Positions 1 to 8,020 of a stretch of 17,339 nucleotides of DNA are shown here, piece after piece. Positions within the stretch are counted from its first letter, which is position 1; every line of letters begins with the position of its first letter. Source of the DNA: Euryarchaeota archaeon UBA130 (GTDB taxonomy: Archaea; Thermoplasmatota; Poseidoniia; Poseidoniales; Thalassarchaeaceae). Location: assembly GCA_002505775.1 (NCBI GenBank), contig DAVY01000009.1, positions 1-17,339 of the forward strand. Direction: 5' to 3'. A program made the translations under genes and the position numbers. Below the pieces are notes generated by a model. That model had not been told where the DNA came from, did not search any database, and saw only the letters and a list, made by a program, of their open reading frames with translations.

Positions 1-22
1 TCAAGTCCGGGAGCGCGGACCA
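1..22 (+). tRNA. 3' end of a tRNA gene with encoded CCA (possibly tRNA-Tyr), cut by the window start
   Basis: The first 22 bases fit the 3' end of a tRNA: the end of a T-loop (TCAAGT, 1-6), the 3' strand of the T-stem (CCGGG, 7-11), the 3' strand of the acceptor stem (AGCGCGG, 12-18), discriminator A19 and an encoded CCA (20-22). The acceptor strand would require a 5' end of CCGCGCT, i.e. a C1-G72 pair with A73, which in archaea is the identity pair of tRNA-Tyr. The anticodon lies outside the window, so the isotype is an inference and the tRNA call rests on this short match alone. Confidence 0.55.
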
Positions 23-190
23 CTAATCCCCCTGACGCTCTATTCAAGCTTGCAAGGAAGCGCCCTCACACAGGTAAGAAGAACGTCTATGGGGCGAATG
101 TGACGCTGATTCCTTACCTCTTTGGTATTTGTGACATGTGGGCAGGCTCATAAAGGGGACTTTGCTCGGCGGGCTGCTGGAGGTTATCAC
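23..190 (+). other. Spacer between tRNA end and rpl15e, with a long-range inverted repeat
   Basis: No gene is supported here. The spacer contains AGGTAAG at 72-78 and its exact reverse complement CTTACCT at 113-119. Nested inside is a second short pair, CGTC (84-87) with GACG (102-105). Together they could fold into an interrupted stem of about 48 bases, either in the rpl15e leader or as a small RNA. No textbook C/D-box pair or poly-T terminator is obvious. The rpl15e promoter must lie somewhere in this stretch, but I cannot place a convincing TATA box. Confidence 0.4.
179..184 (+). promoter_or_regulatory. Shine-Dalgarno of rpl15e
   Basis: GGAGGT lies 6 bases before the ATG at 191. It decides the start: the reading frame is open further upstream (a possible GTG at 122), but only the 191 start has this site and gives the family's usual N-terminus (MGIAKYVRE). 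Confidence 0.85.
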
Positions 191-778
191 ATGGGCATCG
201 CAAAGTACGTTCGAGAAACGTGGAAGAAGCCTAAGGAAGGCATGCCAATGCTTCACAGGCGCGATAGGATGGCCTCTTGGAGGAAAGATCCTGTTTTCCA
301 GCGAATCCAGAAGCCGACAAGGATAGACGCCGCCCGAAGACTTGGATATAAGGCCAAGCAGGGAGTGGTATTGGTCAGAACCAGAGTCAGGCGTGGTGGA
401 CTCAGGAAAGGTAAGATCCACATGAAGAGGAAGCCATCGAAGTCTGGAATAAAGAAAATTACCATGGCCAAGTCAGTTCAGAGGATCGCCGAAGAAAGGG
501 TCAGCAGGAGATATCCCAATCTTGAGGTCCTGAACTCCTACTGGGTTGGCGAGGATGGTAAGAACAAGTTCTATGAGGTAATACTCTTGGATCCGTCCCA
601 CCCGGCCATTATCTCGGATAATGAACTCTCATGGGTATCAGAAGGAAATAGCCATTCAGGACGTGCATTCAGAGGAAAGACCAGCTCCGGAAAGAGAGGG
701 CGAGGACTGCTGAACAAGGGCAAGGGTGCTGAGAAGCTCCGCCCGAGTCTCAAGGCCAACAAGAACCGTGGAAAGTGA
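191..778 (+). CDS. rpl15e: Large ribosomal subunit protein eL15 (L15e)
   Basis: A structural protein of the large ribosomal subunit found only in archaea and eukaryotes; it is rRNA-bound and sits in the cytoplasm. The 195-residue product has the expected family length. It begins MGIAKYVRETWKKPKEG, the characteristic K-Y-[VI]-R-E-x-W-K-x-P-K-E start, and continues with the basic segment ARRLGYKAKQG and VRTRVRRGG, the RYPNLEVLNSYWVGEDG block, and a Lys/Arg/Gly-rich C-terminal tail (GKRGRG...KANKNRGK). The start at 191 is set by a GGAGGT site and by homology. The gene lies downstream of the tRNA 3' end, and its stop codon overlaps the GTG of the PRC-barrel gene, suggesting translational coupling. 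The assignment is firm and supports an archaeal origin for the window. Confidence 0.97.
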   Translation: MGIAKYVRETWKKPKEGMPMLHRRDRMASWRKDPVFQRIQKPTRIDAARRLGYKAKQGVVLVRTRVRRGGLRKGKIHMKRKPSKSGIKKITMAKSVQRIAEERVSRRYPNLEVLNSYWVGEDGKNKFYEVILLDPSHPAIISDNELSWVSEGNSHSGRAFRGKTSSGKRGRGLLNKGKGAEKLRPSLKANKNRGK

Positions 779-1080
779 GACGGTCCTCCGTCATATTGAT
801 GCCATGTGAGCTATCCCATGGATTGATGGCCGACCTACACGCATCGGAGATTAGAGGTCTTCCAGTCATTCTTCCTAGTGGAAGGCTGCTAGGGACTGTG
901 TACGACTCCTTCGTCAACACGGATGACTGGTCATGTACCCACATATTCGTCTCTGATCCTCCAGCAGACTTGGTAGAGGGACGAACCCACCTTGCAATAC
1001 CTTGGAAGTGGGTCAGGTCGGTAGGTGATGTCGTTTTGCTGAGATGGTTTCCGCCAACGCCTCTTCCCAAGAACCTTTGA
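775..1080 (+). CDS. Small PRC-barrel domain protein
   Basis: A small protein whose core (residues about 22-90) matches the PRC-barrel fold: H-A-S-E-I-R-G-L-P-V-I, then SGRLLGTVYD, an amphipathic strand (THIFVSDPP) and a closing IPWKWVRSVGDVVLL. PRC-barrels are small beta-barrels found in RimM (30S maturation), photosynthetic reaction centre H subunits, and stand-alone archaeal proteins; in Haloferax the CdpB PRC-barrel proteins act with SepF in cell division. Which role applies here cannot be told. The GTG at 775 overlaps the rpl15e stop in a GTGA junction, a classic coupling arrangement. ATG 799 or ATG 826 (MADLHASEI, 84 residues) are possible starts; the 826 start fits the domain boundary best but none has a good Shine-Dalgarno. 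The domain call is good, the start uncertain. Confidence 0.8.
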   Translation: MRRSSVILMPCELSHGLMADLHASEIRGLPVILPSGRLLGTVYDSFVNTDDWSCTHIFVSDPPADLVEGRTHLAIPWKWVRSVGDVVLLRWFPPTPLPKNL

Positions 1081-1136
1081 CTCATGAATGAGCGTATCGC
1101 CAATATGATTCAAAAGGGGAACGATAACCCTAATCC

Positions 1137-3542
1137 GTGCGTGCAACTACGATATTGACCCTCGCCACCCTCTTGATGGCCACTTACTTGCCGCTTGCAC
1201 ACGCCGACTCCTCCAGGGGCGTCGTGATATGTGCTGGAGCAGATATGGAAATGATGCCGGCGAATTGGGAGGTTCAGGATCAGTCCTGCGTCAGGGTGGA
1301 TCTCGGAGTGCTTCAACAGGGTGAGACCATTTCCTTCGATATCTCCACAGATTCGGAAATAGACATACTATTGTTTTCTTCAAACGCAATAACCGTCTAT
1401 CAGAATGAGCAGTCATACAGGAGCGACTCGGTCTGGGAAAGCGACTCAGTTTTCGAGTCTTTCAATGGTTCAGGGGAATGGCACTGGACCGTTCCATCTG
1501 ACAGAGACGCCACAAGGTGGTACATGGTAGTAGACAACCTTGCACATCCACAAGATTCCGGGTCTGGTGATCAAGGAGGAGATCCAGCTTCAGTGACCCT
1601 GGACATCTCAACTGTAATCCCTGAACCGTTCACTCTAGTAGACACCATTGTTCGATTGGAATCCGGCCAGAGCTCCACCCTCTACGGTCCCTTCTCGATG
1701 GACAAAGGTACCCAAGTAAGGATAGATGTGAGCACCATGCAGGGGGCCCCTGATGTTTTTCTTATGGATGAAGACCAGTTGGAAATGTACAATGGGGGAG
1801 GAACAGCAGCGGCCCGAGTCCAGGGAACTGATCTGCTTCTCGTAACATCAAGCAGGGACCTAGTTTGGACAGTTCCAGAATCCTTGGAGGGAAAGGAACT
1901 CTACCTCGTCGTGGACAATAAGCCTGGGCCATCGGGAGGAGGTGCAGGAACACTTCCAATCGCATCCACGGTTGTCCTCTCCCTGACTCCGATAATGGAT
2001 CCGAAAGTATCCGGAATACCACTCTCCGGAATCGTCGACGTCGGCTCGGAAATCACTCTTGATGCATCAGAAACCCCTAATCTCTCCAATCAAATTCCCG
2101 AATCAGGATACTCATGGGACACCGATGGGGACGGATTTGACGACAGTACTGCAAAGGCCTTCAATATCAGCTGGCCACAGCCAAGCAATTTGACAATCAG
2201 ACTATCAGTCCTAGGGATAGATGGAAGGAGTACTAGCGTGTACGAAGACATAACGGTTGAGGACATGTCACCTCCTGAAGTAGACATTTCGGTTGATGGA
2301 ATTCTTGAAAGGTCCTTCAACGAGAACATAGTCATCGATTCGACCTTCAGTGATAACTGGGGTGTTTCGATGGTCGAGTGGCTACTGGATGGTGCGGTCC
2401 AATCAACCTTTGAAGCTGATTTTGAATCTGCACGCACGTTCGCATACACATTCCCTTCGGAGGCCGAATCCGGAATCCACATAATCACCCTCAGAGTAAC
2501 GGACCTCTCAGGGATGTCTTCGGAAGATACCGCTTCCATCCAACTATTCGATTCCACGCCCCCAGTCCCCGGAATTTTTGACAACACCCTAAGGTCTGTC
2601 CAGGGACAATCAACAACTCTTGCAGTACCTTTCGAAGACCAAGAGTCGGAAAGTCTGTACTACTCATGGGATTTCAATGCCCAGATAGATACCGATGGAG
2701 ACGGAACTGTGGACAACGACGAGGATGCTGTCGGACCGACGGTGCAGCACACTTTCTCAGAGTCAGGAGTATACCGAGTGATATGCAGGGTCCAGAACGA
2801 AGAGGGTCTGGTTTCAGACGTAGAAATACTAGTTACCGTTACTGACGCTGAAAGCGCAAACGAAATCGGACTAGACGACTTTTTGATGGCCTTAGGGGCA
2901 ATATTACTTCTCCTTGTATTCTCTTTCATGGCCTATTTGAGAATTGCCTCGAACAGGAGAATGGCCGCGTTGCTCGCCGAGTCTGAAACCGAAGCGGAGG
3001 AAGATCTCGCTGCTTCCAGGGAACCCTCAGCCGAGGAGCAGAAAGCCATGTGGGGGGGCTCTAGTGGAACCCTATCAAACACGCAACCAATGGCTATCGG
3101 GGATATTGCAAGTGGCATGTCGGGAGCCTCTTCTCCAGAGTCAGAGGCCACCTCACTAGAAATCAGCGAGGAAGAATTTTCCGAGCTGCTTTCACAGCCA
3201 TCTCCATCGGAGCCCTCCGGTAGCCTTGCCGCCGATCTCCTCAGTGCATTCGAAGACGAGGATGATGCCCAATCTCAGATTCAGGAAAGCGTTGTGGAAT
3301 ACTCATTCCCAGAGGAATCGGAAAATCAAGAAGGGGCTGAGGTAGGGCATGGGCTAGAGCAATCTACCCAATCACAAGATCACGTCCAAGAAGAGGTCCA
3401 AAAACCAGAAGAAAGCAGAACAGTTAGGAAGAATTGTTCTGAGTGCGATAAGATGTTCGAAGTAGATTTACCAGACGGGTTAGACAGAGCAAAGACAGCT
3501 TGCCCCCATTGCGGATCAATAGAGATTGTAGAGTTAGAATGA
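1137..3542 (+). CDS. Secreted, membrane-anchored PKD/Ig-like surface protein with a cytoplasmic zinc ribbon
   Basis: 801 residues, unnamed. A Sec signal peptide (residues 1-24, cleavage likely after AHA, no lipobox) is followed by two related beta domains: W117-TVP...Y129-MVVDN and W244-TVP...Y256-LVVDN have identical internal spacing. Next come a PKD/Ig-like region with DxDxDG-type calcium-loop motifs at about 328-336 and 518-530, a hydrophobic TM segment at about 582-601, an acidic Ser/Glu-rich, probably disordered cytoplasmic stretch (603-765), and a C-terminal zinc ribbon C767-x2-C770-x18-C789-x2-C792. Topology is therefore N-out/C-in. PKD domains usually mediate surface adhesion or protein contact; a cytoplasmic zinc ribbon on such an anchor is unusual. 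The GTG at 1137 is the first start after an in-frame stop at 1131 and keeps the signal peptide intact; its Shine-Dalgarno is weak, so leaderless translation is possible. Domain architecture is solid, function inferred. Confidence 0.85.
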   Translation: MRATTILTLATLLMATYLPLAHADSSRGVVICAGADMEMMPANWEVQDQSCVRVDLGVLQQGETISFDISTDSEIDILLFSSNAITVYQNEQSYRSDSVWESDSVFESFNGSGEWHWTVPSDRDATRWYMVVDNLAHPQDSGSGDQGGDPASVTLDISTVIPEPFTLVDTIVRLESGQSSTLYGPFSMDKGTQVRIDVSTMQGAPDVFLMDEDQLEMYNGGGTAAARVQGTDLLLVTSSRDLVWTVPESLEGKELYLVVDNKPGPSGGGAGTLPIASTVVLSLTPIMDPKVSGIPLSGIVDVGSEITLDASETPNLSNQIPESGYSWDTDGDGFDDSTAKAFNISWPQPSNLTIRLSVLGIDGRSTSVYEDITVEDMSPPEVDISVDGILERSFNENIVIDSTFSDNWGVSMVEWLLDGAVQSTFEADFESARTFAYTFPSEAESGIHIITLRVTDLSGMSSEDTASIQLFDSTPPVPGIFDNTLRSVQGQSTTLAVPFEDQESESLYYSWDFNAQIDTDGDGTVDNDEDAVGPTVQHTFSESGVYRVICRVQNEEGLVSDVEILVTVTDAESANEIGLDDFLMALGAILLLLVFSFMAYLRIASNRRMAALLAESETEAEEDLAASREPSAEEQKAMWGGSSGTLSNTQPMAIGDIASGMSGASSPESEATSLEISEEEFSELLSQPSPSEPSGSLAADLLSAFEDEDDAQSQIQESVVEYSFPEESENQEGAEVGHGLEQSTQSQDHVQEEVQKPEESRTVRKNCSECDKMFEVDLPDGLDRAKTACPHCGSIEIVELE

Positions 3543-3566
3543 CCATCTCAAAACGGTCTCAATGAG

Positions 3567-3579
3567 CATATTTATCTTA
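3567..3579 (+). promoter_or_regulatory. Probable TATA box for the 3626 gene
   Basis: An AT-rich run (catatttatctta) in the 83-base gap after the 801-residue gene resembles an archaeal TATA box. With the usual spacing of about 25 bases, transcription would begin near 3597-3602, immediately before the hairpin at 3604-3622. A small inverted repeat, AAGGG (3586-3590) / CCCTT (3596-3600), lies around the predicted start point. Inferred from sequence only. Confidence 0.45.
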
Positions 3580-3603
3580 ATCAGGAAGGGCAATACCCTT
3601 TAG

Positions 3604-3622
3604 CGCACCTCTTAGAGGTGCG
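3604..3622 (+). promoter_or_regulatory. Perfect 8-bp hairpin covering the Shine-Dalgarno of the 3626 gene
   Basis: CGCACCTC (3604-3611) pairs perfectly with GAGGTGCG (3615-3622) around a TTA loop, and a G-T wobble can extend it. The right arm contains the Shine-Dalgarno GAGGTG (3615-3620), 5 bases before the ATG at 3626, so the folded mRNA would hide the ribosome-binding site. It could act as a translational switch, as 5'-end mRNA protection, or as a DNA operator for a dimeric repressor. Confidence 0.6.
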
Positions 3623-3625
3623 TGC

Positions 3626-6600
3626 ATGAACAAGAGTGGTGTCCGTGTTCTACATGGTGCCCCCAATGTTTCAAGCAACAGAGCATTGGTCCTGGTTCTT
3701 CTGATGCTCATCCCACTTTTCTACCCAATCCAGCAAGCCGAGGCGGAAGCAAGGATAGAGTCACAGGACTTCGAGATCTTGGATAGGCTTTCTGATGTGA
3801 TGGGAGAGCGTCAAGCAGTTTTGGATTCTAACTCAGTAGGGCAGATTGCTGGTCCGACCGTCCAGGGCGTCAGAGACGGAATCTCCCTAAGTGGGCAATC
3901 GGACCCGTTATCCACCATTGGAGAATCCTTGGAAGGCTCATCGTTTACCGAGACTCTACCTCCTGATCCCGAACACCCTCTTCCGTACAGACTGATAACA
4001 GGTGAGGAAGATTCCGTGAATGTGGACAATGTCTGGCAGACATTGGTAAACATAACTGATTATGTCATATTGACACAATACATAGACCTAGAAGGAAATA
4101 TCGTCACAGGCACTAATGTTGTGACTTTCACGACTAACTTCCTATCACTAATTAACCCTCAAACTGACCCTCTGAGCCACGCCGTAGATATAGACAATGA
4201 TGGAGATGATGATATCCAGGTAGGGCTCAGTATATCTCTAGGGAATCTTGGACTTAACAATATAGACATTGACACTGGAACGTTGTGGATACAGCCATCG
4301 GTATCATACAAGGTAGACGTGCTCGATGGAAGTCAAACAGATTCTGTATGGGATGAAATGGACTCCTTGCAAGTTTCCCTGATCAAGCCTTTCGCCTACT
4401 CTAGCCCAGACTCAGTACTTGCACTTGGGGACGGAGAGAGTTATGTTTGGGTCGTCGACTCGAAATTCTCAACAATGCCACAGGACTTTTCTCTGGATAT
4501 TGGCATAGAGAGAGTATTCTTCAATGCTAGTGCTGTATTACAGGACCTTATATCGGCATTGGTGAACATATTTGGATCGAACTTTGATGGTTCGGGACTA
4601 ACTCTGATAGGCATTTCCGCGCCCTACTCTATATCTCTAGACTCCAGTGACATGGACTCATGCCCAGACAGGTACAGCCCAGATCAACTTCTATTCCTAC
4701 CCCCAAGTGAGATTGACTGTGGGATATCGGTGGGTCTTGGCTATGGGAGATTCGCGCCTCCTTCAGAGGGTGACAGGGAATTGTGGGAATTAGCATACAT
4801 CAGCCTCGATGTCAAACCCAATGGGGTCTCGGAGATGATTCCCGGCGATTTGGAATTGGTCATCAGAACGGACAGCACTATACCAGCAGCGGGCGGAATT
4901 GAGGGAGACAGGAGCCTCACAACCGTGGAGTATTTCGCTGATAGAAGATCCGACTTGCATATTCATTTCCATGAAGATAGGTCTGGAACCCCCATAGATG
5001 AGAATCAGGGGGCACATGGCAACACTACAAATTCACTCGGTTGGCTCAGGGGAATGCCGGAAGGGTCAATGTCTCAAGGAGAGATAACAAGGATCTTCAG
5101 AATGCTAGGCTCATCTGACGAGCCTGAGTTGCCTGGAGGTAAGCCTAGCAGACTTGGTCTGATATTAGGAATCAAGAATTTCTCAAGAGACACTAGTCCA
5201 AACGAGGATGATCCGACCCTCCCAGTGAATCCAGCATACCCGCCGATAAGTATGATATTACTGAGGTCAGCCCAGTCCTTGGAATCAATCGAATATGAAT
5301 CATGGTTTGAGAGAGGAGGAGAAGCATCTGATCACAGGAAAGTCAGCATCTCCATACAATCAATACCAACCGCTCTGGTGCTTTACGGTTCCTTTGATGT
5401 GAGTGGCGAAGATGATGATGACATAAGCTTGGATGACTCCAATAACCTGGATTTTATTTCTCGTATACTAGACTCATTAATCATGGATTTAGTCGACCTC
5501 TACCTAGACGTTGGGGGCGTACTTAACGGCATTCCAGCGACTGTCGTGGAAGCAATCACCGGTAGCGTCGGCCCGAGCGGAGATTTGCAGGGCAGGGAAT
5601 TTAATCTGATAATGCACGACAACTGGGGTGCCCTGAGAAACGAGTTATCTATTGGGAGAATCGGGTTGCAAATAGGCTCAAGTCCTCATCCGATACTCCA
5701 AGGCGACCATCTGGTCTTGGCGAAAGATAGGTCACTAACTCAGGTTTTGAGTAGAGATGGAACATTGGTAGACCCCTTGGTCCCAGTAGCTGCCAGCATA
5801 GGATTCAGTGGGCTGTCAGCCCTTTCTGTGGATGATGATGATATCCTCGATCAATTGACGATATCGATAAACACATCCTCGTCCATGCCATTCAATTTCA
5901 CGTACTTAGATCACGAGCCAAGAACGATTTCAGAGTCTTCATTCCAGTCCCTATATGTCTCAGATATTCCTGATGATATCAGGGTTTACGTCGATGACGA
6001 AACAGCAGTCTACACATCATCAGATGGAATCGACAAAATAATCTACACTGGAAAGGATTTGGAACAAAGGCAAGCCGTCGAGATAACCGACTTCCCAGAC
6101 GAGTTCACAGCTCTTTTTGGATCCTATTCAAGCTGGAGCACGGGCACATCTATTGGCACTATAGAGGCTCAGATTACAGACTCACAGGTCCCAGAAACGA
6201 TGTCTGGCGATCACTTCATGTTTCATCATGACCCGAATGATGGAACCTCTGCCATCTCATCTAGAATCTCCGGTATTTCCGAGGTCACCTGGATTCCTCC
6301 TGTCTCCGAGGGGGCATTTGGCCCAGATGGCAGGGGAAAGGCGTCATTATCTGCCTCAGGTGACAGGCCCATGAGCTTCAGCGTGGATCACGCCCCAACC
6401 ATGGATGAGGATCTCTTGACAGCTGTCGCAATAATTGACCCGCTACCATCATCGGTATCTGTAGAGGTTCCAACAAGCTCTGAATCAGGACAAGCTCTCG
6501 ACATTCCTGAGCTAAACACGACACAAGGCCTTTCAGGGCTCGCATTCTTCCTTGGAGGATTCGCTGATCTAGGAAGGTCGGTGAATGCTGTTCTTTCCGG

Positions 6601-8020
6601 GATCACAACTGATATTTCTACAGGCTCAAGCTCCGGGGAGTCAAATGAAAATTTCTCATTCGGTATGCAGCTGGAGGCGAATGCACCGTTCGATCTCGTG
6701 GTTGAGGCCAGTCACGGTGATGGGTCACTGGAAACGCCACCTTGGGTACATGGTGTTTCATTTGTCGCTTCCCCGTCTGGAATTTCAGACGGCTTCCATC
6801 TGAGAACCTGGATTCCTGACCTGCCTCCGGTGGTTGATATGTCAGTCTCCAGATCTGTAGAAGGGGACTCACAAGACTGGGGAGTCATGTTAGCACTCGA
6901 TGGATGGGTTCCCGCACATAGTGAGATTATGATTCAAGCTATGGGCATAAACGGTCAAGACCTCCTAATGACATTGAATGGTCTACAAGTCGGCATCCCA
7001 ACGGGTATGCTGATTGACTCTACATTCGAGTTTGAAAACGTTGCAGGTATAACAGAGGTATCCACTTCTGCAAGATATTCAATGACCAACCCCCTTGAAT
7101 GGGCACATATTTTACTGATTAACAGAGACGCCGGTAGTAGAACCGAGATAATGATTGATGAAATTCCAGAGGTTGTGGATATCACCGCATCTCTCGGAAC
7201 CGCTGTATCGATAGATATGACAGTTCCAGACCAGTACCTCAAAGATAATGGCATAGGAATCAGTTCCATCATGATGCAACAGATGCAATGGATGGACTCT
7301 GCTTGGCATCCAGCCACAATTTTCCTCACAGATGTCCCAGGCTCGATTAATCTCACCACGGAGCCCGATACAGATTTCGACATAAGGGAGAGTCTAGCGT
7401 TCCAGGGGATTCCCACATTGGATTATCGTGCATCTGGCGAGGGGATGTCCCTGTACATCGAGGCCTTCGGTAGGTCAATTAATACCAAGGGAGATATCAT
7501 ATTGTTGGCAGAAGGAATGACTGATAGCCTGATAATCAAACCCGCTGATGGATTTGGTTTGAATATTCGATCAGGAGGAGACGGTGTCGACAAGATATAC
7601 ATCAGGTCTAGTAATATCCCGACAACTCCTCCTGTAACAATGGAGGAAATGGAAGCATTAGGGGAGGACTTGAAGAGTGCCACCATACACATTCACGAAT
7701 TTGGAAGAATTTCGTCGACACTTCCAGGTTATCCGGTAATCGAGCTTTCAGATGTCCAAGGTGGTAAGATAATCATTTCAGCCAGAGCATCAGCTGAGGT
7801 AGCTGGACAAGAGTTTGACCTTAGGGGGGTTCTTCTAGATGCACAGACAACATCGGGAATTCCTACTGCAACAACGATAGGTGTTAACGGAATGGCATCC
7901 GATCTTTCCATTCTGAACATTATTCCTGGCTTCGAGGGTGATACTCAGCACATCATGGTCGTCGAACCGGTATCTTCGGGCATAATGACGCTAATTGCCA
8001 CATTCATGGGGGGTAGCTGA
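3626..8020 (+). CDS. Giant secreted acidic repeat protein of unknown family
   Basis: 1464 residues; I do not recognise the family. The N-terminus has a hydrophobic stretch at 20-36 and an AEAEA region near 38-42 that read as a Sec signal peptide. There is no C-terminal anchor, so the product is predicted to be secreted or held at the surface by a partner. Visible features are a DIDNDGDDD calcium-loop-like motif (D188-D196), the only cysteines I find (C346 and C365, a probable disulfide), and a recurring beta-strand motif [DSN]-[IVLF]-P-x-x centred on P581, P782, P824, P941, P1067, P1181, P1238 and P1332, suggesting degenerate beta repeats. Asp runs and Ser/Ile-rich alternation fit an extended acidic beta protein. 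ATG 3626 has GAGGTG 5 bases upstream. The stop overlaps the ATG of the 186-residue gene by one base, so the two are very likely co-expressed. Confidence 0.8.
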   Translation: MNKSGVRVLHGAPNVSSNRALVLVLLMLIPLFYPIQQAEAEARIESQDFEILDRLSDVMGERQAVLDSNSVGQIAGPTVQGVRDGISLSGQSDPLSTIGESLEGSSFTETLPPDPEHPLPYRLITGEEDSVNVDNVWQTLVNITDYVILTQYIDLEGNIVTGTNVVTFTTNFLSLINPQTDPLSHAVDIDNDGDDDIQVGLSISLGNLGLNNIDIDTGTLWIQPSVSYKVDVLDGSQTDSVWDEMDSLQVSLIKPFAYSSPDSVLALGDGESYVWVVDSKFSTMPQDFSLDIGIERVFFNASAVLQDLISALVNIFGSNFDGSGLTLIGISAPYSISLDSSDMDSCPDRYSPDQLLFLPPSEIDCGISVGLGYGRFAPPSEGDRELWELAYISLDVKPNGVSEMIPGDLELVIRTDSTIPAAGGIEGDRSLTTVEYFADRRSDLHIHFHEDRSGTPIDENQGAHGNTTNSLGWLRGMPEGSMSQGEITRIFRMLGSSDEPELPGGKPSRLGLILGIKNFSRDTSPNEDDPTLPVNPAYPPISMILLRSAQSLESIEYESWFERGGEASDHRKVSISIQSIPTALVLYGSFDVSGEDDDDISLDDSNNLDFISRILDSLIMDLVDLYLDVGGVLNGIPATVVEAITGSVGPSGDLQGREFNLIMHDNWGALRNELSIGRIGLQIGSSPHPILQGDHLVLAKDRSLTQVLSRDGTLVDPLVPVAASIGFSGLSALSVDDDDILDQLTISINTSSSMPFNFTYLDHEPRTISESSFQSLYVSDIPDDIRVYVDDETAVYTSSDGIDKIIYTGKDLEQRQAVEITDFPDEFTALFGSYSSWSTGTSIGTIEAQITDSQVPETMSGDHFMFHHDPNDGTSAISSRISGISEVTWIPPVSEGAFGPDGRGKASLSASGDRPMSFSVDHAPTMDEDLLTAVAIIDPLPSSVSVEVPTSSESGQALDIPELNTTQGLSGLAFFLGGFADLGRSVNAVLSGITTDISTGSSSGESNENFSFGMQLEANAPFDLVVEASHGDGSLETPPWVHGVSFVASPSGISDGFHLRTWIPDLPPVVDMSVSRSVEGDSQDWGVMLALDGWVPAHSEIMIQAMGINGQDLLMTLNGLQVGIPTGMLIDSTFEFENVAGITEVSTSARYSMTNPLEWAHILLINRDAGSRTEIMIDEIPEVVDITASLGTAVSIDMTVPDQYLKDNGIGISSIMMQQMQWMDSAWHPATIFLTDVPGSINLTTEPDTDFDIRESLAFQGIPTLDYRASGEGMSLYIEAFGRSINTKGDIILLAEGMTDSLIIKPADGFGLNIRSGGDGVDKIYIRSSNIPTTPPVTMEEMEALGEDLKSATIHIHEFGRISSTLPGYPVIELSDVQGGKIIISARASAEVAGQEFDLRGVLLDAQTTSGIPTATTIGVNGMASDLSILNIIPGFEGDTQHIMVVEPVSSGIMTLIATFMGGS

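Noticed and set aside
122..190. N-terminal extension of L15e from GTG 122
   Set aside because: The extension has no L15e similarity and the GGAGGT site specifies ATG 191.
3541..3558. GACC/GGTC pair after the 801-residue gene as a terminator
   Set aside because: Only four base pairs with a ten-base loop, and no T-run; not distinguishable from chance.
5400..5425. GAT runs (also near 5830 and 8334) that look like a microsatellite
   Set aside because: They are short and in frame, encoding Asp clusters typical of acidic secreted proteins; no longer repeat array or CRISPR pattern exists.
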